From NCBI GenBank assembly GCA_020633295.1, contig JACKDW010000003.1, forward strand, positions 496,001-560,000: 64,000 nucleotides of DNA, given 5' to 3'. How positions within the stretch are numbered: position 1 is the stretch's first letter; each line of letters begins with the position of its first letter. The DNA is from Myxococcales bacterium (GTDB lineage: Bacteria > Myxococcota_A > Polyangia > Nannocystales > Nannocystaceae). The position numbers and the translations under genes were made by a program. Below are positions 16,982-27,528 of this stretch, piece after piece. The notes beneath the pieces are model-generated. The model ran no database searches, was not told the origin of the DNA, and saw nothing but the letters and a program-made list of their open reading frames with translations.

Positions 16982-17716
16982 TCAGGGCTCGGGCGCGCCG
17001 GGCTCGAGCTCGGGCGTCACGCGCTCGCGGCTGATCACCTCGGCCGCGCGCGCGAGCACCAGCTCGGCGCGCGCTCGGCCGAGCACGCCGCTGCGCCGCA
17101 CCAGCGCGCTCGCGCACAGCTGCCACACGACCACCAGGCCCGCGAACAGCCCGAAGCCGCCGGCCGAGCCGAGCCCGAGCGCGGCGATCAAGATCGGCGT
17201 CGAGAGCAAGAACGGCAGGAAGGTCAGGAAGAACACCAGGAACACCTCGGCGCTGCGGTCGGCGGCGACGACGATGTTGGTCCGGTCCTCGTGGGGCGTG
17301 ATGTGGACGTTGAGGCGGGCGCTGTCGTTCGAGTGGCGCCACTCGATCGCGCCGTGGATCTCGTGCGCCGCGCCCGTGTCGTCGGCGGCGCGACGGATCG
17401 CCTCGAGCACCTTGCCGGTCGCGCGTGCCGGCAGCGCGCCGGGCACCGAGCGCTCGAGCCGGTAGCGGCTCGGCCCGCCGATGTAGCGGGTCAGCGCGCC
17501 CTCGTGCCGCGTGGGCAGCAGGAGCGCCGCGTCGGCGACCCGCGCTGGATCCACGCCGACGTCGCGCGCGACCGCCTGCATCTCGGCGAGCGTCATGCCC
17601 TCCGGCGCGACCTCGGCCGCGATGTCCTCGCGCTCTTCGGCCTGCTGCAGCTCGGCGGCGCGCCGCAGCACCAGCGCGAACTCCTCCCGGCTGAAGCGGC
17701 GCTCGTCCGCAGACAC
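16982..17716 (-). CDS. Small membrane protein with N-terminal SHOCT-like/anti-sigma-like helical region
   Basis: 244 residues. The N-terminal part contains TLAEMQAVARDVGVDPARVADA, a helical motif common in short membrane proteins of Gemmatimonadota, Bacteroidota and Myxococcota (recollection). A soluble region follows, then two transmembrane helices (FLVFFLTFLPFLL and the GLGSAGGFGLFAGLVVVW segment) at about 150-205 and a basic tail. No catalytic motif was seen. It starts at GTG 17716 and lies 28 nt downstream of the FAD-dependent oxidoreductase stop on the opposite side, head-to-head with nothing. Its 3' end is 9 nt from the M2 peptidase stop. Confidence 0.6.
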   Translation of the reverse strand: MSADERRFSREEFALVLRRAAELQQAEEREDIAAEVAPEGMTLAEMQAVARDVGVDPARVADAALLLPTRHEGALTRYIGGPSRYRLERSVPGALPARATGKVLEAIRRAADDTGAAHEIHGAIEWRHSNDSARLNVHITPHEDRTNIVVAADRSAEVFLVFFLTFLPFLLSTPILIAALGLGSAGGFGLFAGLVVVWQLCASALVRRSGVLGRARAELVLARAAEVISRERVTPELEPGAPEP

Positions 17717-17744
17717 GCGCCCGAGCCTACACGCGCGCTCGCGT

Positions 17745-19391
17745 CTACGCGAGCACGCGGCGCTGCAGACCGCCGCCGAGCGCCGCGTCGGCCGCCTGCA
17801 ACCCGGAGACCATGCCGCCGACGATCCCGTGCCCCGCGCGGCAGTTGGTGCCGCACAGCATGAGGCCGGCGACCGGCGTGCGCGGTCCCGGGCGGTTGTG
17901 CAGGAACTGGGCGGGCGTGGCCGCGAAGCCGTACGCGCTCCCAGCCGTCGACCGCGTGTAGCGGCTGTGCGAGAGCGGCGTCGCGGCCTCGCGATAGACG
18001 ATACGCTGCTTGAGCCCCGGGATCAGGCGCGCGGCCTGATCGACGCAGGCCTCGGTGAGCTGCTGCTTGATCTCGAGGTAGCGCGCGCGCTTGCGGTACT
18101 CGGGGTCGACGCCGTCGTGCGCCGGCTCCAGGCCCCAGAACGCGGGCGCCGACGGGACCACGGTCATGATCTCGAGGTTGCTGTGCCCCGGTGGCGCGAT
18201 CGCGGCGTTGTGCGGATCCTTGAGCGACGCGGTCGAGATGTAGATCGACGGCGGCGACGGCAGCTCGCCGCGCTGCAGCGCGCGGTAGTCCGCGTCGATG
18301 TCGTAGCGGTCGTTGAGCCAGAGGTTCGAGTTGGGGTAGGGCAGCTCCGCGGGCGGGATCGAGAGCCCGAGGAACACGACGAACAGCGGGAGCGCCATCT
18401 CGTAGCCGGCGAGCCGCGTCAGCGCGCGCGTCATGCCCGAGGGCAGCTGCGCGGGGTCGAACAGCGTCGTCGCGGCGCGTCGCACGTCGGCGTTGCAGAT
18501 CACGAGCGGCGCGTCGACGCGGCGAACGCCATGGTGCACGTGGCGGAGCGTCACGCCGGTGACGCGCCCGCGCTCGACGTGCACGCGCTCGACCAGCGCG
18601 CGCAGCCGGATCGCGCCGCCGCGCGCCTCGAGCTCGTCGGCGAGCGCGTCGCTGAGCGCCTGCCCGCCGCCGGCGGGGTACCAGCCGCCGCTGCGGAAGT
18701 AGTGGTTTTGTAGCCCCGCGTGCAGGATCGCCGAGACGCGCCGCGGCGAGATCGCGTAGGTCCCGTGCTGCGCCGTGAACACGGCGCGCAGGCGCGGGTT
18801 GTCGGTGCAGCGGTCGAGGACCTCGCCCGCCGTGCTGTTGAGGTTGCGCAGCAGCCTGGGCGCGCGCGCGATCGCGAGGGCGCGGCGCAGCGGGTCGCCG
18901 CTCTGGTCCGCGAGCGCGACGCGGTCGCACTGCTCGAGGAAGCCCATGTAGCGGTCGACGCCGCGCCGGTCGCGATCGGCGGGGAACTGCGCGTGCAGGC
19001 GCGCGCGGTAGGCCTCGCGGCTGTGCGGGATCGAGAACTCGAAGTCGGGGTAGCGCACGCGCTCGAGCTCCGGGCACATCGGCCGCAGCTCGAGCTCCTC
19101 CACGCCGCACGCGCGCAGGATCCGATCGATCGTGCCGCCCGGGTGCGCGTCGCCGATGTAGTGGAGCCCGACGTCGAACGCCCAGCGCCCGCGGCGGAAC
19201 AGCGTCGCGTTCCCGCCCGCGACGTAGTGCTGCTCGAGCACGAGCACGCGCCGCCCCGCGGCGGCGAGCAGGCTCGCGCAGGTGAGTCCTCCGACGCCCG
19301 CGCCGATGATGATCGCGTCGTAGCGCTCGTCGATCGGCCCGCGCACGCGCGCGCGTCTCGTGGCGGCGGCTCGCTGTCTCGGCTGTTCCAT
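17745..19391 (-). CDS. FAD-dependent oxidoreductase of the phytoene desaturase / retinol saturase family
   Basis: 548 residues. After a basic 20-residue leader the FAD-binding motif reads AIIIGAGVGGLTCASLLA (GxGxxG) followed by LEQHYVAGGNATLF, typical of CrtI/CrtD/RetSat proteins, where Glu binds ribose. The HYIGDAHPGG block and the C-terminal signature LMLCGTNCRAGHGIVGGMVSGLQAA close the FAD domain. Within the family it looks closer to all-trans-retinol 13,14-reductase and carotenoid isomerases than to CrtI because of HYVAGG and the long middle domain. Product unknown; no other carotenoid genes are visible. Start at ATG 19391 with GGAG upstream. It is divergently transcribed from the kinase at 19638. 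Confidence 0.8.
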   Translation of the reverse strand: MEQPRQRAAATRRARVRGPIDERYDAIIIGAGVGGLTCASLLAAAGRRVLVLEQHYVAGGNATLFRRGRWAFDVGLHYIGDAHPGGTIDRILRACGVEELELRPMCPELERVRYPDFEFSIPHSREAYRARLHAQFPADRDRRGVDRYMGFLEQCDRVALADQSGDPLRRALAIARAPRLLRNLNSTAGEVLDRCTDNPRLRAVFTAQHGTYAISPRRVSAILHAGLQNHYFRSGGWYPAGGGQALSDALADELEARGGAIRLRALVERVHVERGRVTGVTLRHVHHGVRRVDAPLVICNADVRRAATTLFDPAQLPSGMTRALTRLAGYEMALPLFVVFLGLSIPPAELPYPNSNLWLNDRYDIDADYRALQRGELPSPPSIYISTASLKDPHNAAIAPPGHSNLEIMTVVPSAPAFWGLEPAHDGVDPEYRKRARYLEIKQQLTEACVDQAARLIPGLKQRIVYREAATPLSHSRYTRSTAGSAYGFAATPAQFLHNRPGPRTPVAGLMLCGTNCRAGHGIVGGMVSGLQAADAALGGGLQRRVLA

Positions 19392-19610
19392 TCCGTGGCT
19401 CCGGGGGCGCACGCTACTCGGACTGGCGCCGCGCAGCAATCGCGGGCGCCGCCGCAGCTCGCCACAGGCGCGGCATCGCGCCCGCGGCATCGCGCGCGCG
19501 GCTCGGGGGCCGATCGCGTGAGGCGCACGCGCGCCGCGGATATTTTGCGCAACAGGCCCTCGCGCGCGTTCGCGGTTTGCTGCGCGCCGCCGGCCGTGGC
19601 ATTTCGGATC

Positions 19611-19630
19611 GTGACGGTATCCGCCGTCAC
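19611..19630 (+). promoter_or_regulatory. 20-bp inverted repeat before the hybrid kinase
   Basis: GTGACGG and CCGTCAC flank a 6-nt spacer (TATCCG), ending 7 nt before GTG 19638. It could be an operator or an mRNA hairpin limiting initiation. Confidence 0.35.
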
Positions 19631-19637
19631 TTGGTAC

Positions 19638-21428
19638 GTGGATCACGGCGCGAAACGAGTCGAGGAGCGGGAGAGCCCGGAGGAGCGCGGGCCCGACGAG
19701 CGCGGCTCGAGTGAAAACAAGTCTCAAGAGACAGGTGGAGTCGGAGCGCTGCCCGTCGCCGAGGGGCTCAGCGAGCTGCTCAACGCCTGCGCCGAGCAGC
19801 GCGTCAGCGGCACCCTCAGCATCGAGCGCCGTCGCGATCGCCTCGTGCTGTACCTCGAGCGCGGGCGGCTCATCGAGGTCGGCACCCAGGCGGCGACCCG
19901 GCTCCCCGGCGACGGATCGGCGCGGCGTCGCGAGGCGCGCGCCGACGACGAGCTCGTCAGCGGGCAGCTCGATGAGCGCAGCGGCGGGCCGCTCTCGACC
20001 CCGCAGCACACGCCCACGAGCCGCGGCGCCGTGGACACGCGGGGGTCCTCGGGGGAGGGGCGCGCGCGGCCGCTCGAGCCCGGCACCGAGCTCGACAAGT
20101 ACCGCGTCGAGCGGCTGCTCGGGGTCGGCGGCAACAGCTACGTCTACCGCGCGCGACACATCCTGCTCGACACCCCCGTCGCCATCAAGGTCGTGCACCC
20201 GTCCATGCGCGCGGCGCAGCCGGGCCGCGTGCACGAGCTGTTCAACGAGGCGCGCATCGCCGCGCGGCTCAATCACCCCAACATCGTCCGCGTCACCGAC
20301 CTGATCCACGAGGACGGGCTCCTGGGCGTGGTGATGGAGCTCGTGCAGGGCAAGACGCTGCGCGAGCTGATCGCCGAGCGCGGACGCATCCGGCCCTTCG
20401 ACGTCGTCGCGCTCGGTCTCGACATCGCGGCGGGCCTCGGCGAGGCCGCGAGCTGCGGGCTCGTCCACCGCGACGTCAAGCCGTCGAACATCATGCTGAC
20501 GACCTCCGGCGTCGCCAAGCTGCTCGACCTCGGGCTCGCGCAGCGCTTCCTCGCGCGGACCGGCGACGCGCCGCCCGACGCCGGGGCGCTGCGCGGCACG
20601 CCGCTGTACATGGCGCCGGAGCAGTTCCTCAACCCCGGCGACGTCAACGTCCGATCAGACATGTTCGCGCTGGGCATCACGCTCTACGAGGCGCTCGTCG
20701 GCCGCCCGCCGTTCGCCTCGCAGTCCGTCAGCGAGCTGATCTTCAAGCGCATCGAGGAGTCGCTCACGCCCCCGCACGTCCACGTGCCCACGGTCCCGCG
20801 CGCGCTCTCGCTGCTGATCATGGAGCTGATGCAGAGCGACCCCGAGCGGCGCCCGAACGGCTACGACGTGATCGTCGGGCGGCTGAAGAGCATGCGCGCG
20901 CACCTCTTCGAGCGCCGGCCGGTCGAGCCGGACGAGCCGCCGATCGCGGCGCCCGAGCCCGCGCGCGACGAGGCGCCGCGCGCCGCAGCGCAGGCCGGCG
21001 AGGAGCGCTCGAAGGAGCGCGCGGCCTTGCCCGAGGAGTTCAACGCGCGCCACGTGCTCCTCGTCGAGGACAGCCGCGTCAACCAGCTGCTGATCCGCCG
21101 CATGCTCGAGGAGATCAACTACCAGGTCTCGGTCGCCTCCGACGGCCTCGAGGCGCTCGAGCGCGTCCGCACGACCCGCTACGGCGCGATCTTGATGGAC
21201 TGCGAGCTGCCGCGCATGAACGGCTACGCCGCGACGCGGCTGGTCCGCGCGCTCGAGACGGGCCGCGGTCACCGGACGCCGATCATCGCGCTCACGGCGA
21301 ACATCCTGCCCGGCGATCGCCGGCGCGCGCAGGAGGCCGGCATGGACGACTTCTTGACGAAGCCGGTCAACAGCGATCGCCTGGAAGCGACGCTGGCACA
21401 CTGGCAGCGGCGTCTCGGGATCTGCTGA
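19638..21428 (+). CDS. Hybrid Ser/Thr protein kinase: PATAN/DUF4388 - kinase - response-regulator receiver
   Basis: About 596 residues from GTG 19638 (GTG 19611 is the alternative; no ATG fits). Residues about 38-85 (VAEGLSELLNACAEQRVSGTLSIE) look like a DUF4388/PATAN domain. The kinase (about 150-415) has GVGGNSYVYRA (P-loop), VAIKVV (Lys), LVHRDVKPSN (catalytic loop), LLDLGLAQ (DLG in place of DFG) and GTPLYMAPEQ. The C-terminal receiver (about 475-596) has HVLLVEDSRVNQ, MDCELPRMNGY (phospho-acceptor Asp), ALTAN and TKPVN, so all receiver residues are present. One polypeptide therefore carries both Hanks-type and two-component modules. The stop is 49 nt before the TPR kinase. Confidence 0.85.
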   Translation: MDHGAKRVEERESPEERGPDERGSSENKSQETGGVGALPVAEGLSELLNACAEQRVSGTLSIERRRDRLVLYLERGRLIEVGTQAATRLPGDGSARRREARADDELVSGQLDERSGGPLSTPQHTPTSRGAVDTRGSSGEGRARPLEPGTELDKYRVERLLGVGGNSYVYRARHILLDTPVAIKVVHPSMRAAQPGRVHELFNEARIAARLNHPNIVRVTDLIHEDGLLGVVMELVQGKTLRELIAERGRIRPFDVVALGLDIAAGLGEAASCGLVHRDVKPSNIMLTTSGVAKLLDLGLAQRFLARTGDAPPDAGALRGTPLYMAPEQFLNPGDVNVRSDMFALGITLYEALVGRPPFASQSVSELIFKRIEESLTPPHVHVPTVPRALSLLIMELMQSDPERRPNGYDVIVGRLKSMRAHLFERRPVEPDEPPIAAPEPARDEAPRAAAQAGEERSKERAALPEEFNARHVLLVEDSRVNQLLIRRMLEEINYQVSVASDGLEALERVRTTRYGAILMDCELPRMNGYAATRLVRALETGRGHRTPIIALTANILPGDRRRAQEAGMDDFLTKPVNSDRLEATLAHWQRRLGIC

Positions 21429-21465
21429 CCCGAGGCTCCGCGAGCCGCTGCCTCCGCGGAGGCGA

Positions 21466-21471
21466 TAAGCT
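21466..21471 (+). promoter_or_regulatory. TAAGCT -10-like hexamer before the TPR kinase
   Basis: The hexamer ends 6 nt before GTG 21478. A 12-bp palindrome (CCTCCGCGGAGG) lies just upstream at 21451-21462. Confidence 0.3.
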
Positions 21472-21477
21472 CTGGGC

Positions 21478-24600
<3,123 letters not shown>

Positions 24601-24964
24601 TGCACCGCGGGCGGCACACGCCCTGGTCCCAGCCGAGCAGGACGTCGCCCGTGTGATGGCACAGCGCGCCCATGGGGCAGTCCCCGTCGACGACGCAGTA
24701 GCTCTCGCAGCGATTGCTGTCGAGGCACGTCGAGAGCGGCGCGTCGTCGCAGATCTCCCCGTCGGTCCCGTAGTACGCCTCCTCGAAGCTGCACTCGTCG
24801 GTGCAGCGCGCCAGCGCGACGCTGTAACCCTCGACGGGCTCGCAGCGCTCGCGCTCGCACTCCGAGTCCTCGACGCAGGGGGCGCCGAAGCCCTTCTTCT
24901 CCTCGCCGCACGCGACGGCGAGGAGCAGCGTCAGGACGAACACGACGCGCGGTCGCATGCCCCA

Positions 24965-24970
24965 AGGATA
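24965..24970 (-). promoter_or_regulatory. TATCCT -10-like hexamer before the Cys-rich lipoprotein
   Basis: On the minus strand TATCCT ends 6 nt before the ATG at 24958. Confidence 0.35.
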
Positions 24971-24987
24971 CCAGGGGTGCAGGCGTC

Positions 24988-25545
24988 TCAGCGCGCGCGC
25001 TTCGGCTCGCCCCAGTAGCCCTCGAGCTCGACGCCCAGGCCGTCCACCGTCCGGTTGCACCAGGCGAAGAAGCCGGTGATCTGGTTGATGTCGAGGATCT
25101 GGCGATCGGCGAAGCCCGCCTCGCGCAGCGCGAGCACGTCGCGCCGCTCCATCTGACCTGGCGTGCGGGTCAGCTTGGCGACGTAGGTGATCATCGCCGC
25201 GTCCGCGGCGTCGAGCGCCGCGCCCTCGGGGTCGCGCTTGAACGCCTCGACCCAGTCTCGATCGTGCACCTCCGCGAGGAGACCCTCCCCGTGATGCTGC
25301 ACTCAGTAATGGCACTCGTTGAAGCGCGACACCGCGACCGCGATCATCTCGCGCCGCCGCAGGCTCACGCTGCAGTCGCCGTGCATCACCCCGTTGTAGA
25401 AGCTCATCAACGCCCGCAGCGCGTTCGGGTTGAGGCTGTGGACCTTCGTGATGTTGTCGAGCGCGCCGCCGCGGCGGTTGACGCTCCCATAGACCTTGGC
25501 GACGTACCCTTCAGCCTCGTGCTCCGCGACGTGCTTGATCCACAT
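24988..25545 (-). CDS. AhpD/carboxymuconolactone-decarboxylase family peroxidase-like protein, candidate selenoprotein (Sec81)
   Basis: Read through one TGA, this is a 185-residue AhpD-fold protein (peroxidase-related). Residues 1-80 (MWIKHVAEHEAEG ... FNECHY) and 82-185 (VQHHGEGLL ... LEGYWGEPKRAR) are each incomplete but together give a full-length family member. The active-site pattern E-x11-C-x2-C-x3-H is Glu66-Cys78-(TGA 81)-His85, so the TGA at 25305-25303 replaces the second, catalytic Cys. Twelve nt after the TGA a stem GGGGAG/CTCCTC closes a GGT loop, which begins 18 nt after the TGA as in E. coli fdhF (recollection). The ATG at 25545 has a GGAGGAAG Shine-Dalgarno. A pseudogene is the alternative. 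Sec machinery is not in the window. Confidence 0.8.
25264..25302 (-). promoter_or_regulatory. Candidate bacterial SECIS hairpin
   Basis: On the minus strand directly after the TGA: GTGCA (25302-25298) pairs with TGCAC (25268-25264), with 7-nt unpaired segments on each side. The inner stem GGGGAG (25290-25285) pairs with CTCCTC (25281-25276), one G.U, around the loop GGT (25284-25282). A GGU apical loop is the SelB-recognised feature in E. coli-type SECIS elements. Confidence 0.7.
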
Positions 25546-25836
25546 GGGCGCTTCCTCCGGAGCCGCGAGGGTAGCAGACGCGGGGCGGTCACGGGTTGCG
25601 CGCTCGCCCTCGTCGAAGCACAGCCCGCAGTCGCTGGGGTCGTAGGGGTTGCTGCACCCCTCGCTCAGCGAGCACGCGCTGCAGGCGTCGAGGTTGTCGA
25701 GCGCGCGGTCGGGCGGGGTTCGGTAGATGTCGACGCGGCGGGTCTGCACGGTGCAGCACCCGAAGCCGTCGCGGCCGGACGTGGTGCCGGCGCGTCGCCG
25801 CGTGCGCGCGCGCGAGGACGGCCGCTGGCGTCAGGC
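25546..25836 (-). other. Cys-rich open frame upstream of and in frame with the AhpD gene
   Basis: The AhpD frame stays open upstream to GTG 25749 and on to a TGA at 25833-25831. The segment VQTRRVDIYRTPPD ... LDACSACSLSEGCSNPYD ... CGLCFDEGE has near-complete GC at third codon positions and five spaced Cys, so it looks translated. It could be an N-terminal extension, a separate small gene or a remnant. The strong Shine-Dalgarno before ATG 25545 argues for the short start. Confidence 0.35.
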
Positions 25837-27447
25837 TCAAGGGGCGCGGCGACGGCGACCGAGCGCGCCGAGCATCAGCAGCGCGCCTAGCCAGCCGCCG
25901 CTCGGCGCGGGTGAGTCGCTGGCGCACCCGCAGCCGTCGGCGGCCGCGTCGGTGTCGCCGTAGCCCGGCGGCAGCGCGCCGCTGTCGGTCTCGCCGAGCT
26001 CACACTGTCCCTGGATACATGTAGATCCCGACTCGCACGTCCCGCAGACGCCCCCACACCCGTCGTCGCCGCACATCAACCCCGCGCACTCCGGGACGCA
26101 GCCGTCGCTCGCGCCGCCCGACGTGGGGCCGGTGGGGTCGGCGGTGGGGTCGGTGGGGTCGGCGGTGGGGTCGGTGGGGTCGGTGGGGTCGGCGGTGGGA
26201 TCGATGGGGTCGGTGGTCGGATCGGTCGGGTCGACGGCCGAGCACTGCCCGGCGCTACAGAACTGACCATCGGGACATGTCCCGCACTCGCCGCCGCAGC
26301 CGTCGTCGCCGCACTGCAGCCCGTCGCACGCGGGCTGGCACTCGCACACGCCCGCGACGCACGCCTCATTCCCGGCGCAGCTACCACAGGAGCCGCCGCA
26401 GCCGTCGTCGCCGCACACGGCGGCGCCGCAGCTCGGATCGCAATTGCAGCCGGCGCCGAGCTCCGGGCGCTCCGGCGTCCAGTCGGCGCACGCGCCCTGG
26501 GCCCCGATGCCGAGGGAGCCGGTCTCCGGGTAGAAGACGGTCTCGCCGCCCGAGTCCTCGAACACGAAGTAGTAGCGGTGGCAGCCCTGGCCGACGCCCG
26601 TGACCGTCGCCGTGTACGCGCCGTTCTCGGCCACGCCCCGCTCGAGGCTCATCGGCGTGCAGGTCCCGTCGACGTTGATCAGCGCGGTGTTCGGGGGCTG
26701 GTCGTCGTACCAGCTGGCCCACGCCTCGACGCTGGAGGACTGCCGCGGCCAGTGCGAGCCCGACGGGATCTTGTAGCCGGTGCCGCCGCTGCTGAAGTCG
26801 CCGACGTGGTAGCCGTCGACGCCGAAGCCGACGGCGCTGCCGGCGGTGAGCAGCAGCCAGCGGTGCCCGTTCTCGCCCGTGAACATGCACGCCGGGTCCG
26901 CGGTCGGCTCGTACAGCCACAGGTAGAACGCCTGGTTGGGGCTCGAGCCGCCGGCGATGATCTCCCCGAAGTAGCCGGCGCCGAACATGCCCACGCGGCT
27001 CTGCGCGCTCGTGCAGGTCGGGCTGCAGCCCGCCATGCCGCCGACGCAGGCGCACGCGGCCTCGCCCCCGCAGGTGTCCGGGTACTCGCTGGGCACCGTG
27101 TCGGCGAGCGTGCACGCCGAGGTGTGCGCGAAGAAGTTCATGCTCGACATGTTCGCGGCGTGAAACCTCGCGGCGCGGCTCGCCTCGTGCTTGTGGTACA
27201 GCGGCTGCTTCGGGCTGTAGCACGCCGCGTCCGCGCAGTTGTTCCCGCACTGCGCCATCTCGACCTGCGGATCGCAGCGCGCCCTGTTGGTCAGCTGGAG
27301 GTGCACGCGCTCCGCCCAGCTCGGGTGCCCGTCGACCTCCTCCCCCTCCGCGCGCGCCGCTCCCGGCGCGGCGGTCAGGAGGATCGCCGCGCACAGCGGG
27401 CCGGTCGTCGTGAGCGCGAGGATGGATCGGGGCGCGCGGCGTGGCAT
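25837..27447 (-). CDS. CAP/SCP-domain secreted protein with Cys-rich repeats and MYXO-CTERM-like tail
   Basis: 536 residues from ATG 27447 (TTG 27462 would add five). After a signal peptide ending ARAEGEE, residues about 50-200 form a CAP/SCP-like domain: HLQLTNRARCDP, SRAARFHAANMSSMNFFAHTS and GENGHRWLLLTAGSAVGFGV, with many Cys. A linker of unknown fold follows, then three CGDDGCGG-x-CG-x-C repeats that resemble bacterial EB or TIL modules. A DPT repeat region (VDPTDPTTDPID) sits between repeats two and three. The C-terminus GCGCASDSPAPSGGW, one helix (LGALLMLGALG) and RRRRAP match the MYXO-CTERM sorting pattern. The protein should be anchored at the cell surface. CAP domains elsewhere act in adhesion or lipid binding. 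Confidence 0.8.
   Translation of the reverse strand: MPRRAPRSILALTTTGPLCAAILLTAAPGAARAEGEEVDGHPSWAERVHLQLTNRARCDPQVEMAQCGNNCADAACYSPKQPLYHKHEASRAARFHAANMSSMNFFAHTSACTLADTVPSEYPDTCGGEAACACVGGMAGCSPTCTSAQSRVGMFGAGYFGEIIAGGSSPNQAFYLWLYEPTADPACMFTGENGHRWLLLTAGSAVGFGVDGYHVGDFSSGGTGYKIPSGSHWPRQSSSVEAWASWYDDQPPNTALINVDGTCTPMSLERGVAENGAYTATVTGVGQGCHRYYFVFEDSGGETVFYPETGSLGIGAQGACADWTPERPELGAGCNCDPSCGAAVCGDDGCGGSCGSCAGNEACVAGVCECQPACDGLQCGDDGCGGECGTCPDGQFCSAGQCSAVDPTDPTTDPIDPTADPTDPTDPTADPTDPTADPTGPTSGGASDGCVPECAGLMCGDDGCGGVCGTCESGSTCIQGQCELGETDSGALPPGYGDTDAAADGCGCASDSPAPSGGWLGALLMLGALGRRRRAP
26121..26235 (-). repeat. DPT-coding 9-bp tandem repeat
   Basis: GT-rich 9-bp units (GGGGTCGGT-like on the plus strand) encode DPT, with interspersed TADPT. 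It forms a flexible Asp/Pro/Thr stalk within the CAP protein. Confidence 0.8.
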
Positions 27448-27528
27448 TCGGTGATCATGCAATATTTCGCCGAAACGTGACGCGCGCGTGGGCGCCCGCG
27501 CGCGCGCGAGATCGCGCGCTGGCGTCGC

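Noticed and set aside
18720..19610. Upstream part of the long plus-strand frame that contains the hybrid kinase
   Set aside because: It is antisense to the FAD-dependent oxidoreductase and has no domain; the kinase protein starts near 19611-19638.
25831..25833. Second TGA in the same frame upstream of the AhpD gene as another Sec codon
   Set aside because: There is no recognisable SECIS-like hairpin with a GGU loop at the right distance, and the region upstream is the end of the CAP gene.
26121..26235. GT-rich repeat as CRISPR or regulatory repeat
   Set aside because: It is an in-frame 9-bp coding repeat (DPT) inside a secreted protein.
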